Position numbers and translations under genes: made by a program. Shown piece by piece: positions 1 to 7,300 of a DNA stretch of 64,000 nt. The notes beneath the pieces are model-generated. The model saw only the letters and a program-made list of their open reading frames with translations. It searched no databases and had not been told where the DNA came from. The stretch covers positions 248,001-312,000 of the forward strand of contig NZ_CANLRG010000001.1 in NCBI RefSeq assembly GCF_947493565.1, read 5' to 3'. Origin of the DNA: an uncultured Lutibacter sp. GTDB lineage: Bacteria; Bacteroidota; Bacteroidia; Flavobacteriales; Flavobacteriaceae. The first letter of the stretch is position 1. Every line of letters begins with the position of its first letter.

Positions 1-800
1 ATGGGTTAGGAACCTTACGTATTTTAGAAGCCGTGCGCTTATTGGGTTTAACACATAAAACCAAAATATACCAGGCATCAACTTCAGAATTGTACGGTTT
101 AATACAAGAAATGCCGCAAACAGAAAAAACACCATTTTATCCACGTTCACCTTACGCAGTAGCTAAAATGTATGCGTATTGGATTACGGTAAATTATAGA
201 GAAGCCTATAATATGTATGCATGCAATGGTATTTTGTTCAATCATGAATCTCCTTTAAGAGGAGAAACTTTTGTAACTCGAAAAATTACGAGAGCTGCAA
301 GCAGAATTGCTCTAGGTTTACAAGACACCGTATATTTAGGAAATTTAAATGCTAAAAGAGATTGGGGGCATGCCAAAGATTATGTTGAAGCCATGTGGTT
401 AATGTTACAGCAAGATAAACCTGAAGATTATGTAATAGCAACGGGAGTTACAACTTCGGTTCGAGATTTTGTAAAACTAGCGTTTGCTGAAGTAGGAATT
501 GAACTTGTTTTTGAAGGAAAAAATGAACAAGAAATTGGTAAAGTAGCTCAATGTACACATCCCAATTTTCAATTGCCAAAAGGAAAAGAAGTGGTAAAAA
601 TTGATCCACGTTATTTTAGGCCAACAGAAGTTGATTTGTTAATTGGAGATGCTACCAAATGCAAGCAACAATTAAACTGGCAACCAAAATACAATTTACA
701 AGGTTTGGTAAAAGAAATGATGGAATACGATGTAAAGCTATTTAAAAAAGATAAGTTTTTACAAAAAGGAGGATTTGATACGTTAAACACGTTTGAGTAG
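1..800 (+). CDS. gmd: GDP-mannose 4,6-dehydratase, 5'-truncated by window edge
   Basis: Converts GDP-D-mannose to GDP-4-keto-6-deoxy-D-mannose, the precursor of GDP-L-fucose and also of GDP-perosamine. The reading frame is already open at base 3 ([16 protein letters not shown]...), so the GTG at 33 is an internal codon and not the start. About 265 residues are visible; the family is usually around 370, so roughly the first 105 (the NAD(P)-binding GxxGxxG part) lie outside the window. Visible family signatures are STSELYG and the SDR catalytic Y-A-V-A-K (in [12 protein letters not shown]), plus [16 protein letters not shown]. Followed, after the repeat/GIY-YIG block, by fcl, its usual partner. 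Identification is firm. Confidence 0.97.
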   Translation, partial: GLGTLRILEAVRLLGLTHKTKIYQASTSELYGLIQEMPQTEKTPFYPRSPYAVAKMYAYWITVNYREAYNMYACNGILFNHESPLRGETFVTRKITRAASRIALGLQDTVYLGNLNAKRDWGHAKDYVEAMWLMLQQDKPEDYVIATGVTTSVRDFVKLAFAEVGIELVFEGKNEQEIGKVAQCTHPNFQLPKGKEVVKIDPRYFRPTEVDLLIGDATKCKQQLNWQPKYNLQGLVKEMMEYDVKLFKKDKFLQKGGFDTLNTFE

Positions 801-834
801 TTTATATTAAACCTGAATACAGTTTCTTCAAATC

Positions 835-934
835 GTCACTTCGAGTGATTTTCGAAGAAAATTGTATCGAGAAGAAATGAGAGTACAACCAGTTCTCGAT
901 ACACCTTCGCTTTGCTTCGGCACTCGAACTGACG
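835..934. repeat. Composite flavobacterial repeat, copy 1 (elements A' and B)
   Basis: A 100-bp composite. Bases 835-874 are element A in reverse orientation (GTCACTTCGAGTGA...TATCGAGAAG). Bases 891-934 are element B (AGTTCTCGATACA...CACTCGAACTGACG). Each element has its own short terminal inverted repeats (CACTTC/GAAGTG in A, AGTTC/GAACT in B), so each can fold as a hairpin. The whole 100 bp recurs at 1425-1524 with only a few differences. Similar CTCGATAC/ACTCGAA elements are common between genes in flavobacterial genomes; function unknown. Confidence 0.9.
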
Positions 935-1029
935 CGTAATAGTAATTCAAAATCAAAGAGTTATCGAAATTTTAGGTGTGCTTCCGTAGTTAAATTGAAA
1001 ACAAAAATTGAAATGCAAAAATAATAGCT

Positions 1030-1317
1030 ATGAAAAAAAGTTACCTATACATTTTAAAATGTAAAGACAACACCTTTTATACCGGCGTTACTTCAAGTTT
1101 GGAAAAGCGAATGTTTGAGCATAATTCCGGTCTTCATACAAACAGTTATACATATAAACGAAGACCATTAGAATTGGTTTTTTATGCTGAATTTACAGAT
1201 ATCAGTATTGCTATAAATAAGGAAAAGCAAATTAAGAAGTGGTCAAAATCAAAAAAAGAAGCTTTAATTAATGGTGAATATGACAGTTTAATTAATTTAG
1301 CGAAGAAAAAGTTCTGA
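1030..1317 (+). CDS. GIY-YIG nuclease domain protein (YhbQ/UPF0213-like)
   Basis: A 95-residue protein consisting of a single GIY-YIG nuclease domain. The GIY-YIG motif appears as YILKC (7-11) and YTG (17-19). The conserved arginine is probably R27 (LEKRMFEH) and the metal-binding glutamate probably E65 (NKEKQIKKW). No DNA-binding domain is attached, as in the stand-alone UPF0213 type. The biological role of this subfamily is not settled. The gene is unrelated to the polysaccharide genes around it and is bracketed by direct copies of the composite repeat (835-934 and 1425-1524), with another B element 20 bp after the stop codon. This suggests that the nuclease gene and the repeats belong together. 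Confidence 0.88.
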   Translation: MKKSYLYILKCKDNTFYTGVTSSLEKRMFEHNSGLHTNSYTYKRRPLELVFYAEFTDISIAINKEKQIKKWSKSKKEALINGEYDSLINLAKKKF

Positions 1318-1336
1318 TTTAAAAATTTTTCGTTGC

Positions 1337-1382
1337 TGGTTCTCGATACACCTTCGCTTTGCTTCGGCACTCGAACTGACGC
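1337..1382. repeat. Element B, extra copy directly after the GIY-YIG gene
   Basis: GGTTCTCGATACACCTTCGC...CACTCGAACTGAC, same orientation as the B element at 891-934. The similarity continues into the flanking GCGTAATnGTAAT, so the repeated unit is longer than the hairpin itself. Confidence 0.88.
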
Positions 1383-1424
1383 GTAATGGTAATAAAAAAA
1401 GCCTGCCCCGAGTTACATCGAGGG

Positions 1425-1524
1425 GTCACTTCGAGTGATTTTTGAAAAAAATTGTATCGAGAAGAAATGAGCGTAAAATCAGTTCTCGATACACCTTCGC
1501 GTTGCTTCGGCACTCGAACTGACG
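1425..1524. repeat. Composite flavobacterial repeat, copy 2 (A' and B)
   Basis: Same 100-bp composite and same orientation as 835-934: A' at 1425-1464 and B at 1481-1524. The two copies are direct repeats 590 bp apart that enclose the GIY-YIG gene. The copy ends about 45 bp upstream of the fcl start codon. Confidence 0.9.
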
Positions 1525-1568
1525 TTATAACTTAAAAAAAGAACAACACAACACAAAAAACAAAAAAT

Positions 1569-2489
1569 ATGAACAAAACCGACAAAATTTATATAGCAGG
1601 CCATAAGGGTATGGTAGGATCGGCTATTGTTAGAAAACTACAACAAGAAGGTTATACCAATTTAGTGTTGAGAACCTCTAAAGAACTCGATTTAACCAAT
1701 CAACAGGCAGTCATAGATTTTTTTAAAGCAGAAAAACCTGAATACGTATTTTTAGCTGCTGCCAAAGTAGGAGGAATAGAAGCTAATAATACCTATAGAG
1801 CGCAATTTTTATATGAAAATTTACAAATACAAAGCAATGTAATACATCAAAGTTATGTATATAAAGTTAAAAAATTATTATTTTTAGCCTCCTCATGTAT
1901 TTATCCGAAATTAGCCCCGCAACCTATAAAAGAAACGCATTTATTAACAGGGGAACTTGAACCTACAAATGAACCCTATGCCATTGCAAAAATAGCAGGG
2001 GTAAAATTATGCGAAAGTTATTTTAAACAATATGGCTGTAACTTTATTTCGGTAATGCCAACCAATTTATATGGGCCTAATGACAATTATGATTTAAACA
2101 ATTCACACGTATTACCTGCATTATTGCGAAAATTTTATGAAGCTAAAATAAATAATGAACCCTCAGTAACTGTTTGGGGAACAGGTACTCCTAAAAGAGA
2201 ATTTTTACATGTAAACGATTTAGCCAATGCTTGTTATCATTTAATGCAAACGTATCAAGGAACAGTGAGTGTAAATATTGGAACAGGTAAAGATATATCT
2301 ATAAAAGACTTAGCACAATTGATACAAAAAATAGTGGGTTATAAAGGAATTATTACTTGGAATACTTCTAAACCTGATGGTACTCCTAGAAAATTGCTAG
2401 ATGTTTCATTAATTCATCAATTAGGTTGGAAGCACACTATTGAATTGGAAGAAGGGATTAGAGCGGTGTATAAAGAAGCGTTTAAATAA
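1569..2489 (+). CDS. fcl: GDP-L-fucose synthase (GDP-4-keto-6-deoxymannose epimerase/reductase)
   Basis: Second enzyme of GDP-L-fucose synthesis, using the Gmd product and NADPH. It has 306 residues, the normal family length. The N-terminal nucleotide-binding motif is [10 protein letters not shown] (11-20). The family hallmark SSCIYP is at 108-113 and the catalytic Y137xxxK141 lies in EPYAIAK. The C-terminal part carries [17 protein letters not shown], also typical. Paired with gmd upstream but separated from it by the repeat/GIY-YIG insertion. No TAnnTTTG promoter is evident just upstream, so it may still rely on read-through from gmd. Confidence 0.97.
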   Translation: MNKTDKIYIAGHKGMVGSAIVRKLQQEGYTNLVLRTSKELDLTNQQAVIDFFKAEKPEYVFLAAAKVGGIEANNTYRAQFLYENLQIQSNVIHQSYVYKVKKLLFLASSCIYPKLAPQPIKETHLLTGELEPTNEPYAIAKIAGVKLCESYFKQYGCNFISVMPTNLYGPNDNYDLNNSHVLPALLRKFYEAKINNEPSVTVWGTGTPKREFLHVNDLANACYHLMQTYQGTVSVNIGTGKDISIKDLAQLIQKIVGYKGIITWNTSKPDGTPRKLLDVSLIHQLGWKHTIELEEGIRAVYKEAFK

Positions 2490-2523
2490 GATTGTAAATA
2501 GATGAAATTAACTGTTTTATAAT

Positions 2524-3086
2524 GCACTTCTCGATACAATTTACTTCATTTCATTACGTACATCACTCGAAGTGACAAAGTAGATAACACATATTTCATT
2601 TTATTGCGTATATCACTTTAAAAGAGCACTTCTCGATACAATTTACTTCATTTCATTACGTACATCACTCGAAGTGACAAAGTTGATAACACATATTTCA
2701 TTTTATTGCGTACATCACTTTAAAAGAGCACTTCTCGATACAATTTACTTTATTTCATTACGTATATCACTCGAAGTGACAAAGTAGATAACACATATTT
2801 CATTTTATTGCGTACATCACTTTAAAAGAGCACTTCTCGATACAATTTACTTCATTTCATTACGTATATCACTCGAAGTGACAAAGTAGATAACACATAT
2901 TTCATTTTATTGCGTACATCACTTTAAAAGAGCACTTTTCGATACAAATTACTTCATTTCATTACGTACATCACTCGAAGTGACAAAGTAAATAACACAT
3001 ATTTCATTTTATTGCGTACATCACTTTAAAAGAGCACTTCTCGATACAATTTACTTCATTTCATTACGTATATCACTCGAAGTGAC
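2524..3086. repeat. 102-bp tandem repeat array, about 5.5 units
   Basis: Units start at 2524, 2626, 2728, 2830, 2932 and 3034 (the last about half length), a strict 102-bp period with very few mismatches. Each unit starts with an A-type element (CTTCTCGATACAA...CACTCGAAGTGAC) whose ends are inverted repeats. It continues with AAAGTAGATAACACATATTTC and a diverged second half (TTCATTTTATTGCGTACATCACTTTAAA) that aligns to the first half (TTCATTTCATTACGTACATCACTCGAA). The unit is thus itself an old duplication of about 51 bp. It has no open reading frame and no variable spacers. It lies between fcl and the HU-related gene. Confidence 0.93.
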
Positions 3087-3145
3087 AAGTGGATACAATG
3101 TACTTAATTTTATGTTGTACAATACTTTAATTGACCACAAAGTTA

Positions 3146-3177
3146 CGTCAGTTCGAGTAACGTAGTGTATCGAGAAC
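3146..3177. repeat. Element B, reverse orientation, degenerate
   Basis: CGTCAGTTCGAGTAACGTAG followed by TGTATCGAGAAC is the reverse complement of a shortened B element. It closes the repeat block that begins at 2524. Confidence 0.75.
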
Positions 3178-3181
3178 AAAA

Positions 3182-3262
3182 AGCACCCTTACTTATTTCA
3201 AAAGCTCAGTTACTTATTTCAAAAACAACCTTACTTTTTTTTAAAGCACCCTTACTTTTATA
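3182..3262. repeat. Short imperfect repeats (CACCCTTACTT type)
   Basis: Four imperfect neighbouring copies of a roughly 20-25 bp motif, CACCCTTACTTATTTCAAAA, can be read here (3185, about 3206, about 3228 and 3248). They are low in complexity and sit just beyond the terminator of the HU-related gene. No function is evident. Confidence 0.5.
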
Positions 3263-3280
3263 ATAAAAATAAAGGCAAAA

Positions 3281-3310
3281 AAAAGGGAAGTAATTAATTA
3301 CTTCCCTTTT
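3281..3310 (-). terminator. Rho-independent terminator of the HU-related gene
   Basis: A perfect palindrome: AAAAGGGAAGTAATT followed by AATTACTTCCCTTTT. It lies 15 bp beyond the minus-strand stop codon and has A/T tracts on both sides, so it could act in both directions. Confidence 0.88.
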
Positions 3311-3325
3311 TAACTTAAAAATTAA

Positions 3326-3706
3326 TTATGAAACTCGTTCATATTTTACAGATGCTAATTGATCTCTAAACTCACGAGCAGGTCTAAATCGTACATTTAA
3401 ACCTTTTATTTTAGAGAGGGTAAATTCTTCCTCAGTGGCAACACCTTCAGCAGAAAGGGTTGTTCTAAAAGTCCCAAAATCACCTAATTTAATAATTTTA
3501 CCGTTGGAAATTTCATCAGGAATAATTTGTAACAAGCCTTCTAGAACTGCCATAGTATCCATCATACTAACTGTACTTTCTCTACTAATGCGTTTTCCAA
3601 AATCTCTTAAGGTCAACGTTTCTTGAGCTTGTTTTATTGGAAATAATTTATTCTCTTCTAATAAATTTTGAGGATTTACTTTTCCCCTTAAACTAAATTT
3701 AATCAT
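3326..3706 (-). CDS. HU-related histone-like DNA-binding protein
   Basis: A 126-residue nucleoid-associated-type protein of the HU-related family common in Bacteroidota. It is longer than true HU (about 90) because of a distinct N-terminus. The HU fold signature is seen in the C-terminal half: GKIIKLGDFGTFRTTL (about 68-83) resembles the HU motif before the DNA-binding arm, and LNVRFRPAREFRDQL (about 102-116) resembles the HU C-terminal helix region. It is transcribed against its neighbours and has its own terminator. Genes of this family are often seen beside polysaccharide loci in Bacteroidota, so a role in local regulation is possible but not shown. Confidence 0.85.
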   Translation of the reverse strand: MIKFSLRGKVNPQNLLEENKLFPIKQAQETLTLRDFGKRISRESTVSMMDTMAVLEGLLQIIPDEISNGKIIKLGDFGTFRTTLSAEGVATEEEFTLSKIKGLNVRFRPAREFRDQLASVKYERVS

Positions 3707-3724
3707 ATTTAAAAATTTAAAATT

Positions 3725-3753
3725 AGACAGTATTTGACAATAGGCTACTGTCT
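3725..3753 (-). promoter_or_regulatory. Inverted repeat upstream of the HU-related gene
   Basis: AGACAGTA (3725-3732) and TACTGTCT (3746-3753) form a perfect 8-bp inverted repeat with a 13-bp spacer, ending 19 bp before the start codon at 3706. It could be an operator or a leader hairpin. No TAnnTTTG motif was found on the minus strand here. Confidence 0.4.
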
Positions 3754-3800
3754 TAAAGCCTTTAATTACACACCTTTTATTTAAAAAAATCTAAGGAGCC

Positions 3801-3926
3801 ATGAATTTTGGTACTTTGTTACTATGCTCGTTGTTTAGCATAGTATTGATTGTTAAAAAGGATTACAACATTAGTAACTTAATTAAATTTTATGTTAAAA
3901 ATTTAGGTAAGCTAAAAGAAGAATAG
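3801..3926 (+). CDS. Possible 41-residue small membrane protein
   Basis: A short reading frame starting at ATG 3801, preceded by an unusually good Shine-Dalgarno sequence (AAGGAG, 4 bp before the ATG). The product begins MNFGTLLLCSLFSIVLIVKK: one hydrophobic helix (about residues 3-18) followed by a basic, soluble tail ending in KLGKLKEE. No family is recognised. Support comes only from the ribosome binding site and the clear hydrophobic/basic layout. It could be a single-pass peptide, a toxin-like peptide or a chance frame. Confidence 0.4.
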   Translation: MNFGTLLLCSLFSIVLIVKKDYNISNLIKFYVKNLGKLKEE

Positions 3927-3934
3927 TAGATTTG
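3927..3934 (+). promoter_or_regulatory. Bacteroidota -7 promoter motif (TAGATTTG)
   Basis: TAGATTTG fits TAnnTTTG exactly. About 20 bp upstream is TTAGG, one base from the -33 TTG. No protein-coding start lies within 600 bp downstream, so the motif points to a small RNA. Confidence 0.5.
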
Positions 3935-3940
3935 TAATAG

Positions 3941-4018
3941 AAAAAATAAATCTAACGCTTCTTTTAGCGTTACCACCGTAAAAAGTCTTAAAGCGCCAAC
4001 TTTAGGACTTTTGCTTTT
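3941..4018 (+). ncRNA. Candidate small RNA, about 75 nt
   Basis: Delimited by the TAGATTTG motif at 3927-3934 and a strong terminator hairpin at 3981-4012. In between is a second perfect hairpin, TAACGCT (3953-3959) / AGCGTTA (3966-3972) with loop TCTTTT. There is no coding potential inside. The RNA would consist of a 5' hairpin, a short linker (CCACCGT) and the terminator stem. No known RNA family is recognised. The call rests on the promoter-hairpin-terminator arrangement only. Confidence 0.42.
3981..4018 (+). terminator. Rho-independent terminator
   Basis: AAAAGTCTTAAAG (3981-3993), loop CGCCAA, CTTTAGGACTTTT (4000-4012): a 13-bp stem with one G-U pair, followed by GCTTTTCT. Confidence 0.7.
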
Positions 4019-4020
4019 CT

Positions 4021-4048
4021 ATACCATAACTCGTAAGTTTTGTGGTAT
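4021..4048. other. Stem-loop ATACCA...TGGTAT
   Basis: ATACCATAACT / AGTTTTGTGGTAT form an interrupted stem around CGTA, directly after the candidate RNA terminator. The following 4049-4360 is very AT-rich and contains no gene or recognisable motif. Confidence 0.35.
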
Positions 4049-4360
4049 TATAAGAAGAGTTGCTAATTTCTTCTAAGGGCATTTCAATGAACTCATTTTT
4101 ACCTTGTTAAAACATAGAGTAAAAACAATACTGTAAAATTATTTAATAATTAAGAGAAATCCGTTCTTTTTATGTATTAGTTAGTAACATTTTATTTTTT
4201 TTTTAAAAACTCTTAAATTATTAGGATGCTAATAGTTAAACACACTTAATATATTGAAAAACAACGTATTATGTTTGTGTTTTTATTAGAAGGTATTAAT
4301 AAATTTTTTTTAATGCTTATTTATATTTTAACAATTAAATGAATGAGTTATAAAAATAGA

Positions 4361-4512
4361 GCATTTCTCGATACAATTTTCTGTGAAAATCACTCGAAGT
4401 GACAAAGTGGATAACACATATTTCATTTTATTGCGTACATCACTTTAAAAGAGCACTTTTCGATACGATTTACTTCATTTCATTACGTACATCACTCGAA
4501 GTGACAAGTGGA
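4361..4512. repeat. Two further A-type units of the 102-bp repeat family
   Basis: A at 4362-4403 (GCATTTCTCGATACAATTTT...CACTCGAAGTGAC, with a shortened loop) is followed by the AAAGTGGATAACACATATTT spacer and a second A element at 4453-4505. It is the same unit as the array at 2524-3086 but with a 92-bp spacing because of the shorter first loop. It sits 120 bp before the first glycosyltransferase, so the HU/small-RNA segment is bracketed by the same repeat. Confidence 0.88.
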
Positions 4513-4631
4513 TACAATTTATTTTCTTAAATACTAATTTATAACACATTCTAAGTTAAATTAAAACTAAGTAACATCTTCTCGGGTATTTTGTGTTATA
4601 TTTTCTATTTTTACCTCAGAAAAAATTACAA

Positions 4632-5453
4632 ATGACAACCCCAACTATAACTATCATTATTCCAACCTTTAACGCCCATAATACATTAGATGAGGCGTTA
4701 AACAGTATAGTGCAACAAACCTATACCAATTGGGAGGTGTTGATAATGGATGGGTTATCTACCGACAATACCCTTATAATAGCCCAAAAATATGCAGCAC
4801 AATTTTCCAGCAAAATAAAGATTCAGTCTAAAAAAGACAAAGGCATTTATGACGCTATGAATAAAGGTATACAATTAGCAAAAGGAGAATGGCTGTATTT
4901 TATGGGAAGTGATGATACCTTATATGAACCTACAACACTTGAAAAAGTAGTAGCATTAAAAGAATTAAAAAATAATGATGTTGTTTATGGTAATGTTACA
5001 TCACCACGTTTTAACGGTATTTATGCCGGAGAATTTACACCCATAAAACTATTCAATCAAAATATTTGCCATCAAGCCATTTTTTTTAATAAAGGGATGT
5101 TTAAAACTATTGGTAAATTTAATTTAAAGTACAAGTTATTAGCTGATTGGCATCATAATATTTGTTGGTTTTACTCAAAAAAAATTAAGAAATATTATAT
5201 TAATTTAATAATTGCAAATTATGGGATTGATGGTTTGAGTTCATCAAATGTAGATGTAAAATTTGAAAATGATAAATTATCTATATTTTTTTTTAATGGG
5301 TTTAAAGTATTTAATTTAAGTAAGTTAATTGAAATTTGTAGTGAAATAATTTTGAATAGTAAAAATAATAATAATTTGCATAGAGTTATTTTTTATACCA
5401 TGTCAAGATTTATGTTAAGAAAAATTAGAAAGTATAAAACAAAAAACAATTAA
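4632..5453 (+). CDS. Glycosyltransferase family 2 (WcaA/WfgS-like)
   Basis: GT-A fold transferase that adds a sugar to a lipid-linked oligosaccharide at the cytoplasmic face. The start at ATG 4632 gives 273 residues beginning MTTPTITIIIPTFNAHNTLD, the typical GT2 opening. The upstream ATG at 4593 would add a hydrophobic, poorly supported 13-residue tail. Motifs: DGLSTDNT, then KDKGIYDAMNKGI, then the metal-binding GSDD. First gene of the long glycosyltransferase run. The C-terminal third is AT-rich and weakly conserved. Confidence 0.88.
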   Translation: MTTPTITIIIPTFNAHNTLDEALNSIVQQTYTNWEVLIMDGLSTDNTLIIAQKYAAQFSSKIKIQSKKDKGIYDAMNKGIQLAKGEWLYFMGSDDTLYEPTTLEKVVALKELKNNDVVYGNVTSPRFNGIYAGEFTPIKLFNQNICHQAIFFNKGMFKTIGKFNLKYKLLADWHHNICWFYSKKIKKYYINLIIANYGIDGLSSSNVDVKFENDKLSIFFFNGFKVFNLSKLIEICSEIILNSKNNNNLHRVIFYTMSRFMLRKIRKYKTKNN

Positions 5454-5470
5454 AAAGACTATTTCATATT

Positions 5471-6463
5471 ATGAATCCTAAAGTTAGCGTTATTGTTCCA
5501 AATTATAATCATTCTAATTATTTGAGGCAACGTTTAGATACAGTTTTTAATCAAACTTTTAGGGATTTTGAAGTTATTTTATTAGATGATTGCAGCACTG
5601 ATAACAGTAAGGAAATTTTATTAGAGTATGCTAATAAGCCACAAGTTAGTCATTGTATTTTTAATGAGGTAAATACTGGTAATACCTTTAAGCAATGGGA
5701 AAAAGGAATTTCTTTGTCACAAGGTGAATTTATTTGGATTGCAGAAAGTGATGATTTTTGTGAATTAAATTTTTTAGAAGTATTGTTAAAACCTTTAATT
5801 AATGATAATAAAGTTGTTTTGTCATATTGTCAATCAAATAAAGTAAATGAGGATGGAATTGTTACTGGAGATTGGATTAAGCACACATATGATTTAAATT
5901 CCAAATTGTTTTTAAATGATTTCATAATGAACGGTAATGATTTCATAGAACAATTTTTAATTGTTAGAAATGTTATACCAAATGCCAGTGCAGTTGTATT
6001 TAAAAAAAATGTTGTTGATATTACTAAACATCTAACTATAGATCCTTCATTTAGATATTGTGGAGATTGGATGTTTTATTTTAAAATATTAATAAACAAT
6101 AAAAATGCTTTTATCAGTAAATCATTAAATTATTTTAGATATCACGATAATAGTGTAATTTCAAAAGCAAAAAAGTATAAAGAGAGAGTTACTATCATTG
6201 ACTTAGATTTTATAATGCGTAAAAATCTGCTTTATTACTTAAAAAGAAAAAAAGTATCTAATTTTAAAAAAATAACTTCTAAAAACAAAAGTATTTATAG
6301 GGAATTGAAATATGAAAAATCCCGTATTTATATTAAAAATAATAAAAAAATAAAAGGATTTGTAATTTTAATTACAGTTCTTGATTTGTTTGTTAAAAAT
6401 TATAATTTTAGTAAAAACTTGAAAATAAAATTTTTAAGGTTATTTAAGTTAAAAGCAAAATAA
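5471..6463 (+). CDS. Glycosyltransferase family 2
   Basis: A 330-residue GT-A transferase. It opens with VSVIVPNYNHSNYLRQRLD, then DDCSTDNS and the metal-binding AESDDFC. The C-terminal region is lysine-rich and AT-rich. It starts 17 bp after the previous gene and ends directly against the next one (TAA then ATG with no gap), so it is co-transcribed. Donor and acceptor cannot be read from the sequence. Confidence 0.9.
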   Translation: MNPKVSVIVPNYNHSNYLRQRLDTVFNQTFRDFEVILLDDCSTDNSKEILLEYANKPQVSHCIFNEVNTGNTFKQWEKGISLSQGEFIWIAESDDFCELNFLEVLLKPLINDNKVVLSYCQSNKVNEDGIVTGDWIKHTYDLNSKLFLNDFIMNGNDFIEQFLIVRNVIPNASAVVFKKNVVDITKHLTIDPSFRYCGDWMFYFKILINNKNAFISKSLNYFRYHDNSVISKAKKYKERVTIIDLDFIMRKNLLYYLKRKKVSNFKKITSKNKSIYRELKYEKSRIYIKNNKKIKGFVILITVLDLFVKNYNFSKNLKIKFLRLFKLKAK

Positions 6464-7300
6464 ATGGTTTCAATAATTATTTGCTCAAGAACAAAAAAAA
6501 TATGCTCGATTTTGTATGAAAACATTAAAAATACTATTGGTTGTGAATATGAATTAATAGTTATTGATAATTCTGAAAATAAATATTCAATTTATCAAGC
6601 ATATAATTTAGGCATTAAAAAAAGTAACGGGAAATATCTGTGTTTTCTTCATGATGATATTTTATTTGAAACAAATAATTGGGGTTTAAAAATCAATGAA
6701 ATTTTTGAAAATGATTTAAAAATAGGTCTAATAGGTGTAGCCGGAGCAAAAACAAAAACAAAAATGCCCTCTGCTTGGTGGGATTGTCTTGAAAATCAAA
6801 AAGTAATAAATATTATACAGCATATACCCAATAAAGCCAAAGAGCATTGGAATATAGGGTTTAGAAATACGAGAATTGAAGAAGTTGCTGTTATAGATGG
6901 GGTATTTATAGCGGCAAGAACAGATGATAAGATACGTTTTAATGAAAAATTAAAAGGTTTTCATAATTACGATTTAAACATTTCGTTTGAATACAAAAAG
7001 AGTGGTTATAAAATTGTTGTTACAAATGAAATTTTATTAGAACATTTTTCATTAGGGTCAATAAATGAATCTTGGTTTAATTCAACTTTTGAAATCCATA
7101 ACTATTATACAAACTTGTTACCTTTTGGTAGTAATAAGAATTTAGAGGTTTCTAATGCCATAAAATTTATTAATTCATGTTTAAAAATTAATAAAAATAA
7201 AATTGCATATTCAGTTTGGTTGCAACTTTTTTTATTAAAGCCAATTTCTAAATATCATTTATATTTTTGTAAACAAATAATAAAAAAGAGCTTATGTTAG
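6464..7300 (+). CDS. GT2-like glycosyltransferase (Glyco_tranf_2_5 type)
   Basis: 278 residues, opening MVSIIICSRTKK with IVIDNSEN and FLHDDILF as the nucleotide/metal-binding positions; DxD is represented by H-D-D. The later conserved segment is AVIDGVFIAAR and the FHNYDLNISFEYKKSGY stretch. This arrangement matches the short GT2-like subfamily seen in capsule loci. It abuts the preceding stop codon and overlaps the next gene by 7 bp (ATGTTAG). Confidence 0.8.
   Translation: MVSIIICSRTKKICSILYENIKNTIGCEYELIVIDNSENKYSIYQAYNLGIKKSNGKYLCFLHDDILFETNNWGLKINEIFENDLKIGLIGVAGAKTKTKMPSAWWDCLENQKVINIIQHIPNKAKEHWNIGFRNTRIEEVAVIDGVFIAARTDDKIRFNEKLKGFHNYDLNISFEYKKSGYKIVVTNEILLEHFSLGSINESWFNSTFEIHNYYTNLLPFGSNKNLEVSNAIKFINSCLKINKNKIAYSVWLQLFLLKPISKYHLYFCKQIIKKSLC

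Noticed and set aside
33-35. GTG as the gmd start
   Set aside because: The frame is open upstream and encodes conserved Gmd sequence (GTLRILEAV), so the gene is cut by the window edge.
1182-1513. Two minus-strand frames beginning MPKQSEGVSRT / MPKQREGVSRT
   Set aside because: Both starts come from the B repeat elements; they overlap the GIY-YIG gene or repeats and have no independent support.
2524-3086. CRISPR array
   Set aside because: Period is exactly 102 bp with no unique spacers and there are no cas genes; it is an ordinary tandem repeat.
3927-4360. tRNA or riboswitch in the long gap before the glycosyltransferases
   Set aside because: No cloverleaf, no CCA end and no known aptamer core could be read; only the small hairpins described above.
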